A DNA stretch of 64,000 nt, taken from the NCBI RefSeq assembly GCF_000429305.1, contig NZ_KE386879.1:62001-126000 (forward strand). The letters run 5' to 3'. Positions 8,960-18,098 of this stretch are shown piece by piece (the stretch's first letter is position 1; the number at the start of each line of letters is the position of its first letter). The translations under genes and the position numbers were made by a program. This DNA is from Desulfovibrio inopinatus DSM 10711 (GTDB taxonomy: Bacteria > Desulfobacterota > Desulfovibrionia > Desulfovibrionales > Desulfovibrionaceae). The notes under the pieces were generated by a model. It worked only from the letters and a program-made list of their open reading frames with translations. It was not told the origin of the DNA and did not search any database.

Positions 8960-10152
8960 TGTCCGCCTTTGCGAAATGCTTCGATGCGGTCGCATATGAT
9001 ATCAAGTCCTCGAAATTGAAAGGACGAAAGTGCATCGGCATAAGGTTTGGGGTTGAAAAGGAGTTTATCGACCGCTGCTTTCAGCCGTCCCGGTTCCAGG
9101 TCTTGCCATGGAATAAAATCAAGCAAACCATGCTGTCCGAGCACTTCGGCGCGGATGCGTTGTTCTAATCGTGGTGTTTCACGGGGTATCACTAAAGATG
9201 GTTTGCGCTGGAAGAGGATTTCACAGGTGGTATTATATCCGCCCATACTGACAATAACATCGGCGAGACCCATGAGAATTTCCATACGACGAAAAAAATG
9301 ATGAAAGCGCGCCCCGACGGCTTTTGCACGGGACGCAATATTTTCCCGTTCGATGCGTGGCATAAATGGTCCTGAAACCAGGATGGAGCGAAAACCAGGG
9401 CTCGGGTTGCTCTCGAGCATTTGGAGGTAGGCGTCCATCACAGGGAACCCATCACCGCCACCACCCGTCGTAACAAGCACCACTTTTTCTTTCTTGCAAA
9501 AGTGTTCTTCCTGTCGCACCGCTGCAACGTTGCCCCCTTTGGGCACAGTGCGAGGAATATATCCTGTAAAAACCATTTTACGAGCAATATGGTCAGGGAT
9601 CTTATATTCGCGAATGGAGTCGTAGAGGTGTTGCTCTCCATAGACCCAAATTTCCGAGTAAAAGGAGTCGAGAACGTTGTAGATCCCTTTATCTTCCCAA
9701 TCGTCAATAGTCGACTGAGCATCGTCCATAATGTCACGGAGCCCAAGAATGGTCTTCGTCTGTGGTTGACAGCGTTTCAACCATTTGAGCGTGGGAATAA
9801 CTTCGCGCTTGAGGCCCATTGGTGCCTTATCAACGATGAAGAGGTGAGGATTGAAGGCTTTTGCCGTCGCAATAATAATATTACGCCTGATATTCAAAGC
9901 ATGTTTGGCATTGATTTTAATGGAGAGAGGAAGATATTCTTCATTTGTCTTTTTAATCATGCCTGGAATACGGACGAAGTCGACGCCTTCAGGAACATTG
10001 AATCGGCCGACAAGTGGAGAACCCGTTAATATGAGGATGTTCACCCCTTTGCGCCGAAGCTGTGAGGCAATCGCCATGGTTCGACGAATATGGCCCAAGC
10101 CGTAGGTATCATGGGAGTACATGAGAATATTATATGTGTTTCCCTGGGCCAT
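8956..10152 (-). CDS. MurG-like glycosyltransferase, first gene of glycan operon
   Basis: A 398-residue GT-B protein of the GT28-related group. The N-terminal loop is YSHDTYGLGHIRRTMAIASQL and the C-terminal half contains LVTTGGGGDGFPVMDAYL followed by VIVSMGGYNTTCEILFQRKP, the donor site. It shares its layout with the product of 4595-5788, suggesting two related transfer steps in one pathway. It is the promoter-proximal gene of the six-gene minus-strand operon (10152 down to 3798), in which gaps are 24 bp or less. The promoter should lie in 10153-10383, shared divergently with the hemerythrin gene. Confidence 0.85.
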   Translation of the reverse strand: MAQGNTYNILMYSHDTYGLGHIRRTMAIASQLRRKGVNILILTGSPLVGRFNVPEGVDFVRIPGMIKKTNEEYLPLSIKINAKHALNIRRNIIIATAKAFNPHLFIVDKAPMGLKREVIPTLKWLKRCQPQTKTILGLRDIMDDAQSTIDDWEDKGIYNVLDSFYSEIWVYGEQHLYDSIREYKIPDHIARKMVFTGYIPRTVPKGGNVAAVRQEEHFCKKEKVVLVTTGGGGDGFPVMDAYLQMLESNPSPGFRSILVSGPFMPRIERENIASRAKAVGARFHHFFRRMEILMGLADVIVSMGGYNTTCEILFQRKPSLVIPRETPRLEQRIRAEVLGQHGLLDFIPWQDLEPGRLKAAVDKLLFNPKPYADALSSFQFRGLDIICDRIEAFRKGGQ

Positions 10153-10383
10153 AGATATTCCAAATTTTTTTAAAATTCAGTGTGTTAAAGTTGTTTTTCC
10201 TGCTCGCGCGCGCATCGGGTTGTAGCGTTTCTGTTTCACCCTGTCCACACGAGCAAAGGAAAAGATGGTCAAACCATAAAACGAACTTGACGGCAGGCCT
10301 ATAATAAGTAACGACTTGTAAGTATAGAGTTCTTTTGTGAGCAGTAAAATATATCGAGCACACTTTGAACGAAGGAGAAAGAA

Positions 10384-10791
10384 ATGCCCTTCATTTCCTG
10401 GGATCCGGAATTGAGTGTCGGTGTTCATGAAATCGATGAGCAACATAAGACGCTGTTGAATATGATTAATCAACTCCATGAGGGCATGCGGTCGGGGAAA
10501 AGTAAAGAGCAACTGGCGAAAACCTTTGTTGGACTCAAAAAATACGTCAAGATGCATTTTTCGACAGAAGAACGATTAATGGAAAAAAATAGATTCTCGG
10601 GTTTGTCCAGCCACCGTACTCAACACAACAAATTCATTGAAAAAATTCTTGATTTTGAAATGGAATTCGAACAAGGACGCACCCTTCTATCGATGGAACT
10701 CGTTCAGTTTCTTCGTAATTGGTATTTAAGTCATGTTAAAGGAGTCGATCAACAATACGCCAACTTCTTCAAAGAAAAAGGCATCGCTTGA
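10384..10791 (+). CDS. Bacteriohemerythrin
   Basis: A 135-residue non-haem di-iron oxygen-binding protein. All canonical ligands are visible: H15, H21 (HEIDEQH), H58 and E62 (HFSTEE), H77 and H81 (HRTQH), H117 and D122 (HVKGVD). The spacing matches the bacteriohemerythrin family, so it should reversibly bind O2 in the cytoplasm, as an oxygen sensor, store or scavenger in an anaerobe or microaerophile. The ribosome binding site GAAGGAG lies just upstream. It is transcribed alone, divergent from the glycan operon and convergent with the sigma54 activator. Confidence 0.95.
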   Translation: MPFISWDPELSVGVHEIDEQHKTLLNMINQLHEGMRSGKSKEQLAKTFVGLKKYVKMHFSTEERLMEKNRFSGLSSHRTQHNKFIEKILDFEMEFEQGRTLLSMELVQFLRNWYLSHVKGVDQQYANFFKEKGIA

Positions 10792-10812
10792 GCCGAAACG
10801 ACAACAATGCGC

Positions 10813-12306
10813 TTATGGAATATCAACACCGAGTTTGCGGTATTCACTCAGTTTATTGCGTAAAGTCCGAACCGAAATACCAAGAAGTTGAGCGGCCTGT
10901 GTACGATTTCCTGCAGTTTGTTTGAGACCACGTAAAATCATGTGTCGCTCCATAACTTCAAGCGGCAAGACATCAAGGATGGGACTGTTCTGAGCAGAGT
11001 CGTCCGATGGACTTTCGCCATTATCACCCTCTGCATTCTCAGCGTTCTGTGATGTTTCAGCATCACGATGCAGACGATCAGCTGTATCTTCGGAGGATTC
11101 CGGCTCGTCTTCTTCAAATTCGGGCCAAGAGTCGGAATCCAAGAGGAAGTGGGCTTTTTGAATTGGACCAGTTCCAGCTAACAACACCGCACGTTCCATG
11201 AGATTCTGCAATTCCCGGACATTGCCTGGCCAGTCATATTCCATAAGCCAACTACGGGCTTCGTCTGAAAACTCAAGCGTGTTGATCTCGTACGTTTCGC
11301 AATAATTATTTACAAAATATGCGGCAAGGTGGACGATATCTTCTCCACGATCACGAAGCGGTGGCAACTTCAAAGGAATGACATTCAGTCGGTAAAAAAG
11401 ATCCTGACGAAATTTTCCTTCCCCGACATATTGATCGAGAAACCGGTTGGTTGTTGCCAACACGCGCACATCGACTTTGACCGTTTCGACACCACCAACG
11501 CGGTCAAACTCACCTTCCTGCAACACGCGTAAGAGTTTCGCCTGAAGTCCGAGATCCATCTCGGATATTTCATCAAGGAGAATTGTGCCAGTATGAGCGA
11601 GTTCAAATTTTCCAAGTTTCCGAGCTATAGCTCCGGTAAACGCTCCTCTTTCATGCCCGAAAAGTTCGCTTTCAAGAAGGTGTTCAGGCAAGGCCGCGCA
11701 GTTGAGAGCAATAAACGGTTTCCCCAATCTATCACTGTGCGCGTGCAAGTACTTGGCGAACATTTCCTTCCCTGTTCCCGATTCTCCCGAAATCAACACC
11801 GTTGCTTTGGATTTCGCGACTTGCCTGGCCAGTTGTAATACACGCCGTATAGCGGGGTGACTTCCAATAATAGCGACGTGTCCTGGAGAAGTCGTTGCCT
11901 TCACAGTTGTTGGTTTAACAACAGGCTCTTCTGGAACAGGAGCTTCAGAATTTGGAAAAAGAGGAATAACTGCTTTGATTTTTTCCCAAGTGAGCGGCGC
12001 AAGCCAGTAATCTTTTGCTCCAAGAGCGAGAAATTGCTGAGCTTCCGTTGCCGAACCACGTTCTGAAAAAACAACGATAGGAGGAAAAGTAGGATCAGCC
12101 TCGGCCTCTTCAAGAAGCTGCTTAGCAGAGTATGCTCCGATTCGGGCCTGCGTAAAGACGATCACTGGGTGTGATTTTTTTACAAAGGCCAAGGCGCCTG
12201 CCACGTTTTCCGCAATACCTGCCTCCAATCCGGCTTCTTTGAAGGAAGGAAAAAGCGACGTGACGGAGTGAGCAGGGGAGACAAACAGGATTGATTTTTC
12301 CGTCAT
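10813..12306 (-). CDS. Sigma54-dependent activator with degenerate receiver domain
   Basis: A 497-residue NtrC-type regulator. The AAA+ domain has Walker A GESGTGKE (174-181), the sigma54-contact loop GAFTGA (221-226) and the arginine-finger region. The C-terminus has a Fis-type helix-turn-helix (GNRTQAAQLLGISVRTLRNKL). Residues 1-115 look like a receiver fold, but the phosphoacceptor position reads VIVFTQARIG, with no aspartate, so ordinary phosphorylation is unlikely. The linker between AAA+ and HTH is unusually long and acidic (about residues 410-450). No kinase gene is adjacent. Targets are unknown. Confidence 0.88.
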   Translation of the reverse strand: MTEKSILFVSPAHSVTSLFPSFKEAGLEAGIAENVAGALAFVKKSHPVIVFTQARIGAYSAKQLLEEAEADPTFPPIVVFSERGSATEAQQFLALGAKDYWLAPLTWEKIKAVIPLFPNSEAPVPEEPVVKPTTVKATTSPGHVAIIGSHPAIRRVLQLARQVAKSKATVLISGESGTGKEMFAKYLHAHSDRLGKPFIALNCAALPEHLLESELFGHERGAFTGAIARKLGKFELAHTGTILLDEISEMDLGLQAKLLRVLQEGEFDRVGGVETVKVDVRVLATTNRFLDQYVGEGKFRQDLFYRLNVIPLKLPPLRDRGEDIVHLAAYFVNNYCETYEINTLEFSDEARSWLMEYDWPGNVRELQNLMERAVLLAGTGPIQKAHFLLDSDSWPEFEEDEPESSEDTADRLHRDAETSQNAENAEGDNGESPSDDSAQNSPILDVLPLEVMERHMILRGLKQTAGNRTQAAQLLGISVRTLRNKLSEYRKLGVDIP

Positions 12307-12489
12307 GGGAGACCTATTAGCTCCAAGTCAAAGACATTTCAATGTCTGCCTGGGTGGTTTTTCTCATTTTTAGGCATCTTTCTTGCGTGATAAATATTGC
12401 CAGGAGTTCTCATCTACATAAAGTCCGACAAACTCTCCCTAAAAAGGGCATAACCGAACATAACATACTTCAAAAAGGTGAACAAAAAT

Positions 12490-13437
12490 ATGACAACCAC
12501 CATTATTGAAACAATTATGGCCCAGACGACGACCGATATGTTCAGCCATATTGTCACGCATCCTGACGGCAGAGTCAATTTTGTCGTGCCTACCGGAAAA
12601 ATGGAGGTTCAAACGCCGGTGGGCTCTCTGACCCCACAGTACCAAACAAACGACACCCGGCGACGCAAGGTGGAACCGCTGTCTTTTCATGACAACGGAA
12701 TGATCAAGTTTATAAACCTCGAAACAAAAACACGTATTGCGTCGCCTGTTGGAGAGTTTGAGGTTGAAGCTGTGACTTTTTATTCGGATGGTTCCATTCG
12801 GCGTCTTTTTCCTGTTAACGGAAGGTTGAGCGGGTTCTGGTCGTGGCGTGACGAGTGTGCGTTGGCTCCCGTCAATACCGTGAAGGCTCCATGGGGAACG
12901 GTGGCAACAAAATGCATATCCATTCAACTGTATCCCGGTGGAAATTTGCGTTCACTGACGCTTTGGCCGGAACAAACCGTGACTGTACCGACACCTGTTG
13001 GTGAAATGGGTATGCGTATAGGACTTGCGCTGTATCCGGACGGAGCGATGAGGTCAATAGAGCCAGCTCGTCCCTTTGTGATTGATACTCCGGTTGGACC
13101 CATAGAAGCATTTGATCCGGACCCTGAAGGAATTAGCGGAGACATCAACTCACTTGGATTCACGGCGACCGGTCAAATTTCGACAGTATCGACGCCGTCA
13201 ACACGAGTGATCGTGACCGAGCCATCCGGCTCTCAGTCAGTTTTTTCTCCACAACAAGCTCTGAATTTATGTGATGAATCCGACGAAGATACTAAGCCAC
13301 TGCGGCTGACATTTGATGACGAAGCGGTGATTATTGAAGGAAATTCCATAGCACGTTTTTTACTTGACGAGTCACGCTTTCATACGGAACAGTTATCGGC
13401 CCCGAAACCGATCCTGTTCCCTTGTGCTCAGGAGTAA
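12490..13437 (+). CDS. Unrecognised beta-rich repeat protein
   Basis: A protein of about 315 residues that I cannot place in a family. It contains at least five diverged copies of a unit built around (Y/H)xDGxhR(S/R)L followed about 10-15 residues later by xTPVGxh. Examples are HPDGRVNF...QTPVG, YSDGSIRRL, YPGGNLRSL...PTPVG and YPDGAMRSI...DTPVG. The pattern suggests repeated beta-hairpins, somewhat like MORN or YD-type toxins, but no match is claimed. No signal peptide or membrane segment. ATG 12490 is preferred to GTG 12478 because AAAAAGG at 12472-12478 would serve as its ribosome binding site. Confidence 0.78.
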   Translation: MTTTIIETIMAQTTTDMFSHIVTHPDGRVNFVVPTGKMEVQTPVGSLTPQYQTNDTRRRKVEPLSFHDNGMIKFINLETKTRIASPVGEFEVEAVTFYSDGSIRRLFPVNGRLSGFWSWRDECALAPVNTVKAPWGTVATKCISIQLYPGGNLRSLTLWPEQTVTVPTPVGEMGMRIGLALYPDGAMRSIEPARPFVIDTPVGPIEAFDPDPEGISGDINSLGFTATGQISTVSTPSTRVIVTEPSGSQSVFSPQQALNLCDESDEDTKPLRLTFDDEAVIIEGNSIARFLLDESRFHTEQLSAPKPILFPCAQE

Positions 13438-13544
13438 GGAGCTTACGTCCAGGGGGGGCAGTAGGCTCCGAGTACGGATTCGGGTGAAGTCCCGGCATGC
13501 CGCCCGGGAACGAACGCCAACCGTATTGAAGTGAGGATGTAGGT
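13438..13544 (+). promoter_or_regulatory. GC-rich, possibly structured leader upstream of cupin regulator
   Basis: The 107 bp between two genes are far more GC-rich than other spacers here. They contain TACGG (13473-13477) able to pair with CCGTA (13521-13525). Inside are a CGGG/CCCG hairpin with loop TGAAGT (13481-13494), the palindrome CGGCATGCCG (13493-13502) and CCCGGG (13503-13508). Alternative pairings are possible, as in a riboswitch or attenuator, or the palindromes could be operators for the XRE regulator encoded next. I cannot assign it to a known RNA class. Confidence 0.3.
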
Positions 13545-14114
13545 ATGAGCGCGGACAAAATTGGCAACCGTATTCGACGTATCCGAGAACAAAAAAACAT
13601 CACTTTGGAAGAGCTTTCCAGTCGGTGTGAACTCGAAATCGAGTTTCTGCGGTCGCTTGAAGAGGAGAACATGTCCACGGCTTTGGGCCCACTGCTCAAA
13701 ATTGCCCGTGCGTTAAGCTGCCGACTTGGTACGTTTTTGGATGATGCGGTATCGCAGGATCCTCTCATCGTTCGCCTGTCTGAACGGGAAGAATCGTTGA
13801 CCATGGCAGATCCGGCCACGTCATCGACGAGTATGCGCTATTACTCGTTGGGAAAAGGGAAAACCGATCGTCACATGGAGCCGTTTTACATTGAGATTGA
13901 GCCTGAAACGTCCAAAGAAAAACCCTTAGCGTCACACCAGGGTGAAGAATTCATCCTGGTGCAATCGGGTCATGTCGAGCTCCTGTATGGGAAATCTGTG
14001 TACACGCTCGGCCCTGGAGACTCGATGTATTACAACTCTGTTGTCCCGCATTATCTCGGGGCAACGTCTGAGGGGCCGGCTTCCATTTATGCTGTCCTGT
14101 ATTTCCCATCCTAA
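13545..14114 (+). CDS. XRE-family regulator with C-terminal cupin domain
   Basis: A 189-residue transcriptional regulator. The N-terminal helix-turn-helix of XRE type is IGNRIRRIREQKNITLEELSSRC (about 4-27), followed by the second helix pair SLEEENMSTALGPLLKIARAL. A cupin-2 barrel occupies about 105-185, with the metal-type segments HQGEEFILVQSGHVELLYG and LGPGDSMYYNSVVPHYL. Such proteins usually sense a small metabolite. It lies 9 bp before an acyl-CoA synthetase gene, so the likely job is control of that operon by a CoA-pathway or fatty-acid signal (inference from context). Confidence 0.9.
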   Translation: MSADKIGNRIRRIREQKNITLEELSSRCELEIEFLRSLEEENMSTALGPLLKIARALSCRLGTFLDDAVSQDPLIVRLSEREESLTMADPATSSTSMRYYSLGKGKTDRHMEPFYIEIEPETSKEKPLASHQGEEFILVQSGHVELLYGKSVYTLGPGDSMYYNSVVPHYLGATSEGPASIYAVLYFPS

Positions 14115-14123
14115 AGACGTACG

Positions 14124-15785
14124 GTGAACATCATGGACAGATCAAATCTTCGAGAAGTCACCCTGGGGCAAATTCTTGATGAAATCGTGGCCGCCTATCC
14201 GGATAACGACGCCGTGGTATACGTGGATCGCGATTTTCGTCTCACCTATCGTGAGTTCGGTCAGTTGGTCGATCGCATGGCCAAAGGATTGATGGCGCTT
14301 GGTATCCAAAAAGGGGAGAAAGTCGCCGTTTGGGCAACAAATGTGCCCTATTGGGTTGCCTTGCAATTCGCTACGGCCAAAATTGGGGCCATCTTGCTGA
14401 CGGTCAACACCTTCTATAAGACCTCGGAACTTGACTACCTTCTGAAGCAGTCAGAAACCGAAAATCTCATGCTTATTGATGGATTTCGCGATACTGACTA
14501 CGTTTTGACGGTGTATGAGCTTATTCCGGAACTGCGCGATATGCCGCGAAAGTTTTTCAAGAGTGAGCGATATCCCCACCTGAAACGTGCGTTTTTTCTC
14601 GGACAAGAGAAGCACCGCGGCATGTACTCCATGCCGGAGGTACTTGCTCTTGCTGAGATGGTATCAGACGAAGAATACCTGGAACGGCAAAAAACGTTGA
14701 AACCGCATGATGTCGTGAATATGCAGTACACCTCGGGAACGACCGGTTTTCCTAAGGGCGTTATGCTGACACATTACAATGTGGGAAATAACGGTTTTTG
14801 GATTGGAGAAAACCAGAAATTTACGCACAAAGATCGTTTGTGCCTCCCGGTTCCTCTGTTCCACTGCTTTGGGTGTGTTTTGGGAGTTATGGCGGCAATT
14901 ACGCACGGATCAACCCTGGTTATTCTTGAGTCGTTTGATCCGGTCATGGTCATGACGTCAATTGAGCGGGAACGGTGTACCGCCGTCTACGGGGTACCGA
15001 CCATGTTCATTGCCATTCTTGAACATGCGTTGTTTCCGAAGTTCGACTTCTCGACCATGCGCACGGGAATTATGGCCGGATCTCCTTGTCCGGTGCGGGT
15101 TATGCAGCAGGTCATTGATCAGATGAATATGACGGATATTACTATCTGTTATGGATTGACCGAAGCATCGCCCGTTATGACGCAAAGCCGAACAGATGAC
15201 GACATCAAACTTCGTACGGAAACCGTGGGACGTGCCATGCCCGAAATCGAAGTACGTATTGTCGACCCCGAAACGAATCAAGAAGTTGCTCCCGGAGTAC
15301 AGGGTGAGGTGTGCTGTCGGGGATACAATGTCATGAAAGGCTATTACAATAACCCCGAAGCAACGGCTACGGCGATAGACAGTGAAAATTGGCTCCACTC
15401 GGGCGATTTGGGTGTCATGGATGAAAATGGTTATGTCACCATTACGGGACGCCTCAAAGATATGATCATCCGTGGCGGAGAAAACATCTATCCGCGTGAA
15501 GTGGAAGAATTCCTGTACACGATGGAAGGGGTTTCCGATGTTCAAGTCGTAGGCGTGAAGAGTCGCAAGTACGGCGAAGAAGTCGGTGCGTTTATTATTC
15601 TGAAACCCAATGTGGAATATGCTCCCGAAGATATTATAGACTTCTGCCGAGGGCAAATTTCCCGTTTTAAGATTCCAAAATACATCGCCTTTGTCGACGC
15701 GTTTCCCATGACGGCAAGTGGCAAAATCCAGAAATACATACTGCGTGAAATGGCCGAAGAACTTTTCCCGGAAGCCATGCAGTAA
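14124..15785 (+). CDS. AMP-dependent acyl-CoA synthetase/ligase
   Basis: A 553-residue member of the ANL (AMP-binding) superfamily that activates a carboxylic acid to its acyl-CoA with ATP. Motifs in order: the P-loop YTSGTTGFPKGV, the A4/A5 segment CYGLTEASPVM, the A7-A8 region HSGDLGVMDENGYVTITGRLKDMIIRGGENIYP and the C-terminal A10 lysine in MTASGKIQKY. The substrate pocket cannot be read, but the protein resembles medium/long-chain or dicarboxylate ligases. Starts are GTG 14124 or ATG 14133. It is cotranscribed with the cupin regulator and followed by a terminator. Confidence 0.92.
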   Translation: MNIMDRSNLREVTLGQILDEIVAAYPDNDAVVYVDRDFRLTYREFGQLVDRMAKGLMALGIQKGEKVAVWATNVPYWVALQFATAKIGAILLTVNTFYKTSELDYLLKQSETENLMLIDGFRDTDYVLTVYELIPELRDMPRKFFKSERYPHLKRAFFLGQEKHRGMYSMPEVLALAEMVSDEEYLERQKTLKPHDVVNMQYTSGTTGFPKGVMLTHYNVGNNGFWIGENQKFTHKDRLCLPVPLFHCFGCVLGVMAAITHGSTLVILESFDPVMVMTSIERERCTAVYGVPTMFIAILEHALFPKFDFSTMRTGIMAGSPCPVRVMQQVIDQMNMTDITICYGLTEASPVMTQSRTDDDIKLRTETVGRAMPEIEVRIVDPETNQEVAPGVQGEVCCRGYNVMKGYYNNPEATATAIDSENWLHSGDLGVMDENGYVTITGRLKDMIIRGGENIYPREVEEFLYTMEGVSDVQVVGVKSRKYGEEVGAFIILKPNVEYAPEDIIDFCRGQISRFKIPKYIAFVDAFPMTASGKIQKYILREMAEELFPEAMQ

Positions 15786-15823
15786 TAACGCGTATTGAAA
15801 AGTACGCTAACCCCTGAATTCTA

Positions 15824-15856
15824 CGGCAAGAGGAAATTTTCTTCTTGCCGTTTTCA
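15824..15856 (+). terminator. Rho-independent terminator after acyl-CoA synthetase
   Basis: CGGCAAGA (15824-15831) pairs with TCTTGCCG (15843-15850), with extra A-T pairing inside the loop, followed by TTTTCATTTT. It sits 38 bp after the stop codon. Confidence 0.85.
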
Positions 15857-15963
15857 TTTTGGTTAAAAGGCTTTGTGGTGTGACATTCCTATGACAATTG
15901 GTCTTTCACCTTGATTTTTTGGAAATTCATCAGGACAACGTGAGCCAGTCCCGATGACGCTCT

Positions 15964-17310
15964 GTGCGTATTCGGCCCTGTGTCAAACCTTATCTGGATG
16001 AACACTGCATGCTTACACAACTTTTTTCTTCATCGGATTCACGCCGATCGGTATTTTCTACCAAAACATTAGCTTCCTTGGCCAAAGGGAGAATCCCCGG
16101 ACAAGTTGTGGTTCAATATACGGACCACTGCAATGCGAGTTGTGCACAATGCGCAATGCGTGTGAGTAATGATTTTCCTCGAACGAAATTGGATGTCGAT
16201 CAGGTCCGACGTCTCCTTGATGCGATGGCCGAACGAAATGTTCAGGCAGTCTCGTTTACCGGAGGAGAACCATTGCTTTATCTGGATGAGATTGTCAGCC
16301 TGATCAACCATGCTGCTCAGGTCGGTATTCAATATATCCGCACGGGAACAAATGGATTTCTCTTTCGGGGATCAAATCCCGACGACTTTGAAAAGAAAAT
16401 TCATGGCATTGCCGAAAAGTTGGCCGCCACGTCGATCAATACGTTCTGGGTCAGTGTTGATTCGGCAGATCCGGAGACGCACGAAACAAACCGTGGATTA
16501 CGCGGCATTGTCCGCAACCTGGAACGTGGACTCTCCATTTTTCGTGAATATGGATTATATCCTTCAGCCAATCTGGGCATTAATCGATTAACCGGGGGAC
16601 CGAAACCAATCGTATGTCGCCGCCCGGATGGGTCGCTTGATGCAGACCGCTTTCGACAGGAATTTACCAACGCTTTCGCTCGGTTTTATGAATTTGTCGA
16701 AGGGCTTGGCTTTACCATTGTCAATGCATGCTATCCTATGAGCCTTGATGCTGATGAAGCGGGTCAAAACGCCGTGTACGCAGCAACATCCGAGGATGAT
16801 TTCATTCGGTTCAGTGCCGAGGAAAAGCCATTGCTCTTTCAAGCGCTTATGGACACCGTACCGACATTTCGAGACCGTTTGCGAGTGTTCACGCCAAGAA
16901 GCTCATTGCTTTCTCTGATTCGTCAATATCAAGGACAGTCGGAAGAGTGCTATGGTTGCCGCGGTGGAATTGATTTCTTTTTTATCGATTCGAAAGACAT
17001 GAACACATACCCCTGTGGATATCGGGGGGGAGAAAATTTAGGGAAGTTTTGGGATCTCGATCTTCACAGCCGGGATACGTCAATGCGATGCCTTGAGTGT
17101 GATTGGGAGTGCTTTCGTGATCCTTCGGAGTTGATCGGCCCGTTGCTTGATCTCCGAACTCAACCCTTCCAGCTCGCCAAACGATGCTTTTCCGATAAAA
17201 CATTTTTTACAACATGGCTTGAGGACGTACGCTATTATCGAGCGTGTGGGTACTTTAATGCCCGTACAGCGCCTGACTATGCCGCGTTAGCTCGGTTCCG
17301 TCGAGTATAG
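15964..17310 (+). CDS. Radical SAM protein with extra C-terminal cysteines
   Basis: A 448-residue radical SAM enzyme. The cluster motif CNASCAQC (CxxxCxxC) binds the catalytic 4Fe-4S, followed by the SAM-binding FTGGEPLL. The C-terminal part has CYGCRGG, YPCGYRGG and CLECDWECF, a SPASM-like set able to hold an additional cluster. The substrate is unknown; peptide or small-molecule modification are both possible. No obvious precursor peptide gene is adjacent. GTG 15964 gives the longest form; ATG 16009 (residue 16) is an equally plausible start because neither has a clear ribosome binding site. Confidence 0.85.
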   Translation: MRIRPCVKPYLDEHCMLTQLFSSSDSRRSVFSTKTLASLAKGRIPGQVVVQYTDHCNASCAQCAMRVSNDFPRTKLDVDQVRRLLDAMAERNVQAVSFTGGEPLLYLDEIVSLINHAAQVGIQYIRTGTNGFLFRGSNPDDFEKKIHGIAEKLAATSINTFWVSVDSADPETHETNRGLRGIVRNLERGLSIFREYGLYPSANLGINRLTGGPKPIVCRRPDGSLDADRFRQEFTNAFARFYEFVEGLGFTIVNACYPMSLDADEAGQNAVYAATSEDDFIRFSAEEKPLLFQALMDTVPTFRDRLRVFTPRSSLLSLIRQYQGQSEECYGCRGGIDFFFIDSKDMNTYPCGYRGGENLGKFWDLDLHSRDTSMRCLECDWECFRDPSELIGPLLDLRTQPFQLAKRCFSDKTFFTTWLEDVRYYRACGYFNARTAPDYAALARFRRV

Positions 17311-17328
17311 TTCAAGTCGGGGAAAACG

Positions 17329-17982
17329 TCAGAACTTGGAAAAATTGGCAATAACGATTTCAACGCGTCTATTCCGGGCGCGGCCTTCCGGCGTGTCGTT
17401 TTCAGACACAGGTTGATATGATGACCGGCCTACAGCTGAAAACATTGCCGGATCCAAGTTATCCGTATCGAGAAGATAACGAATAACCGCGGCTGCACGG
17501 GCACATGAGAGTTCCCAGTTGCTGGGATAGCGGAATGTTTGGATGGGCACATCATCGGTGTGCCCCACAATGTAGATGTGTTTGTCCGTCATTTTGCCGA
17601 TGACGCCGCCGACTTTGGCCAGCACAATTTTGCCACGTGGCGTAATTATGGCTCTCCCTGTATCGAAAAGAATTTCATCGACAACATTGATGGAGAGCAT
17701 TTCCTTGAATTTTTCGATCGTCACTTCTTTTGCTGCGACTTCTCCTTCCAGGTCGCTCACCAACGTCTGGTAGCCAGCGTCAAGCTGATCGTTTTCACAC
17801 GTCGTGGCAGGGGGGCATGACGCATCTTCTTTTTGTGATGAATCGAATAGACGTTTATAATAATCCTCAATAACTTCATCCTGACCGCTTTTTTCGAGGA
17901 CACGCCACCCAAGATAGAGAGATGCACAAAGTGGAATGAGAAGAGCAAAAGCGATAATGAACTTGCTGGTAGGAGTCTTCAT
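17329..17982 (-). CDS. OmpA/MotB-domain envelope protein
   Basis: A protein of about 217 residues with one N-terminal membrane anchor (IIAFALLIPLCASLYLGW), a short coiled-coil-like region (about 65-95) and a C-terminal OmpA/MotB peptidoglycan-binding domain. The domain shows ILFDTGRAIITPRG, IVGHTDDVPI and the terminal NRRVEIVI. It is probably an inner-membrane-anchored periplasmic peptidoglycan binder rather than a motor stator, since there is no MotA neighbour. ATG 17982 is preferred to the in-frame TTG three codons upstream. Confidence 0.87.
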   Translation of the reverse strand: MKTPTSKFIIAFALLIPLCASLYLGWRVLEKSGQDEVIEDYYKRLFDSSQKEDASCPPATTCENDQLDAGYQTLVSDLEGEVAAKEVTIEKFKEMLSINVVDEILFDTGRAIITPRGKIVLAKVGGVIGKMTDKHIYIVGHTDDVPIQTFRYPSNWELSCARAAAVIRYLLDTDNLDPAMFSAVGRSSYQPVSENDTPEGRARNRRVEIVIANFSKF

Positions 17983-18098
17983 GAGCGTCAACCTCGTTGA
18001 TACTGTCGGAACAGGAAGCCGAAAAGATCATAACGATACTGCGTTGACGGAAAACGATCAAGAATGTGGCGCTGTGAACACTTCAGGTCCACGCGGCT

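Noticed and set aside
13470-13525. Cobalamin riboswitch resemblance (GGGTGAAGTCCC)
   Set aside because: The GGTGAA-TCC-like piece is not followed by the conserved B12-box elements, and the downstream genes are not B12-related.
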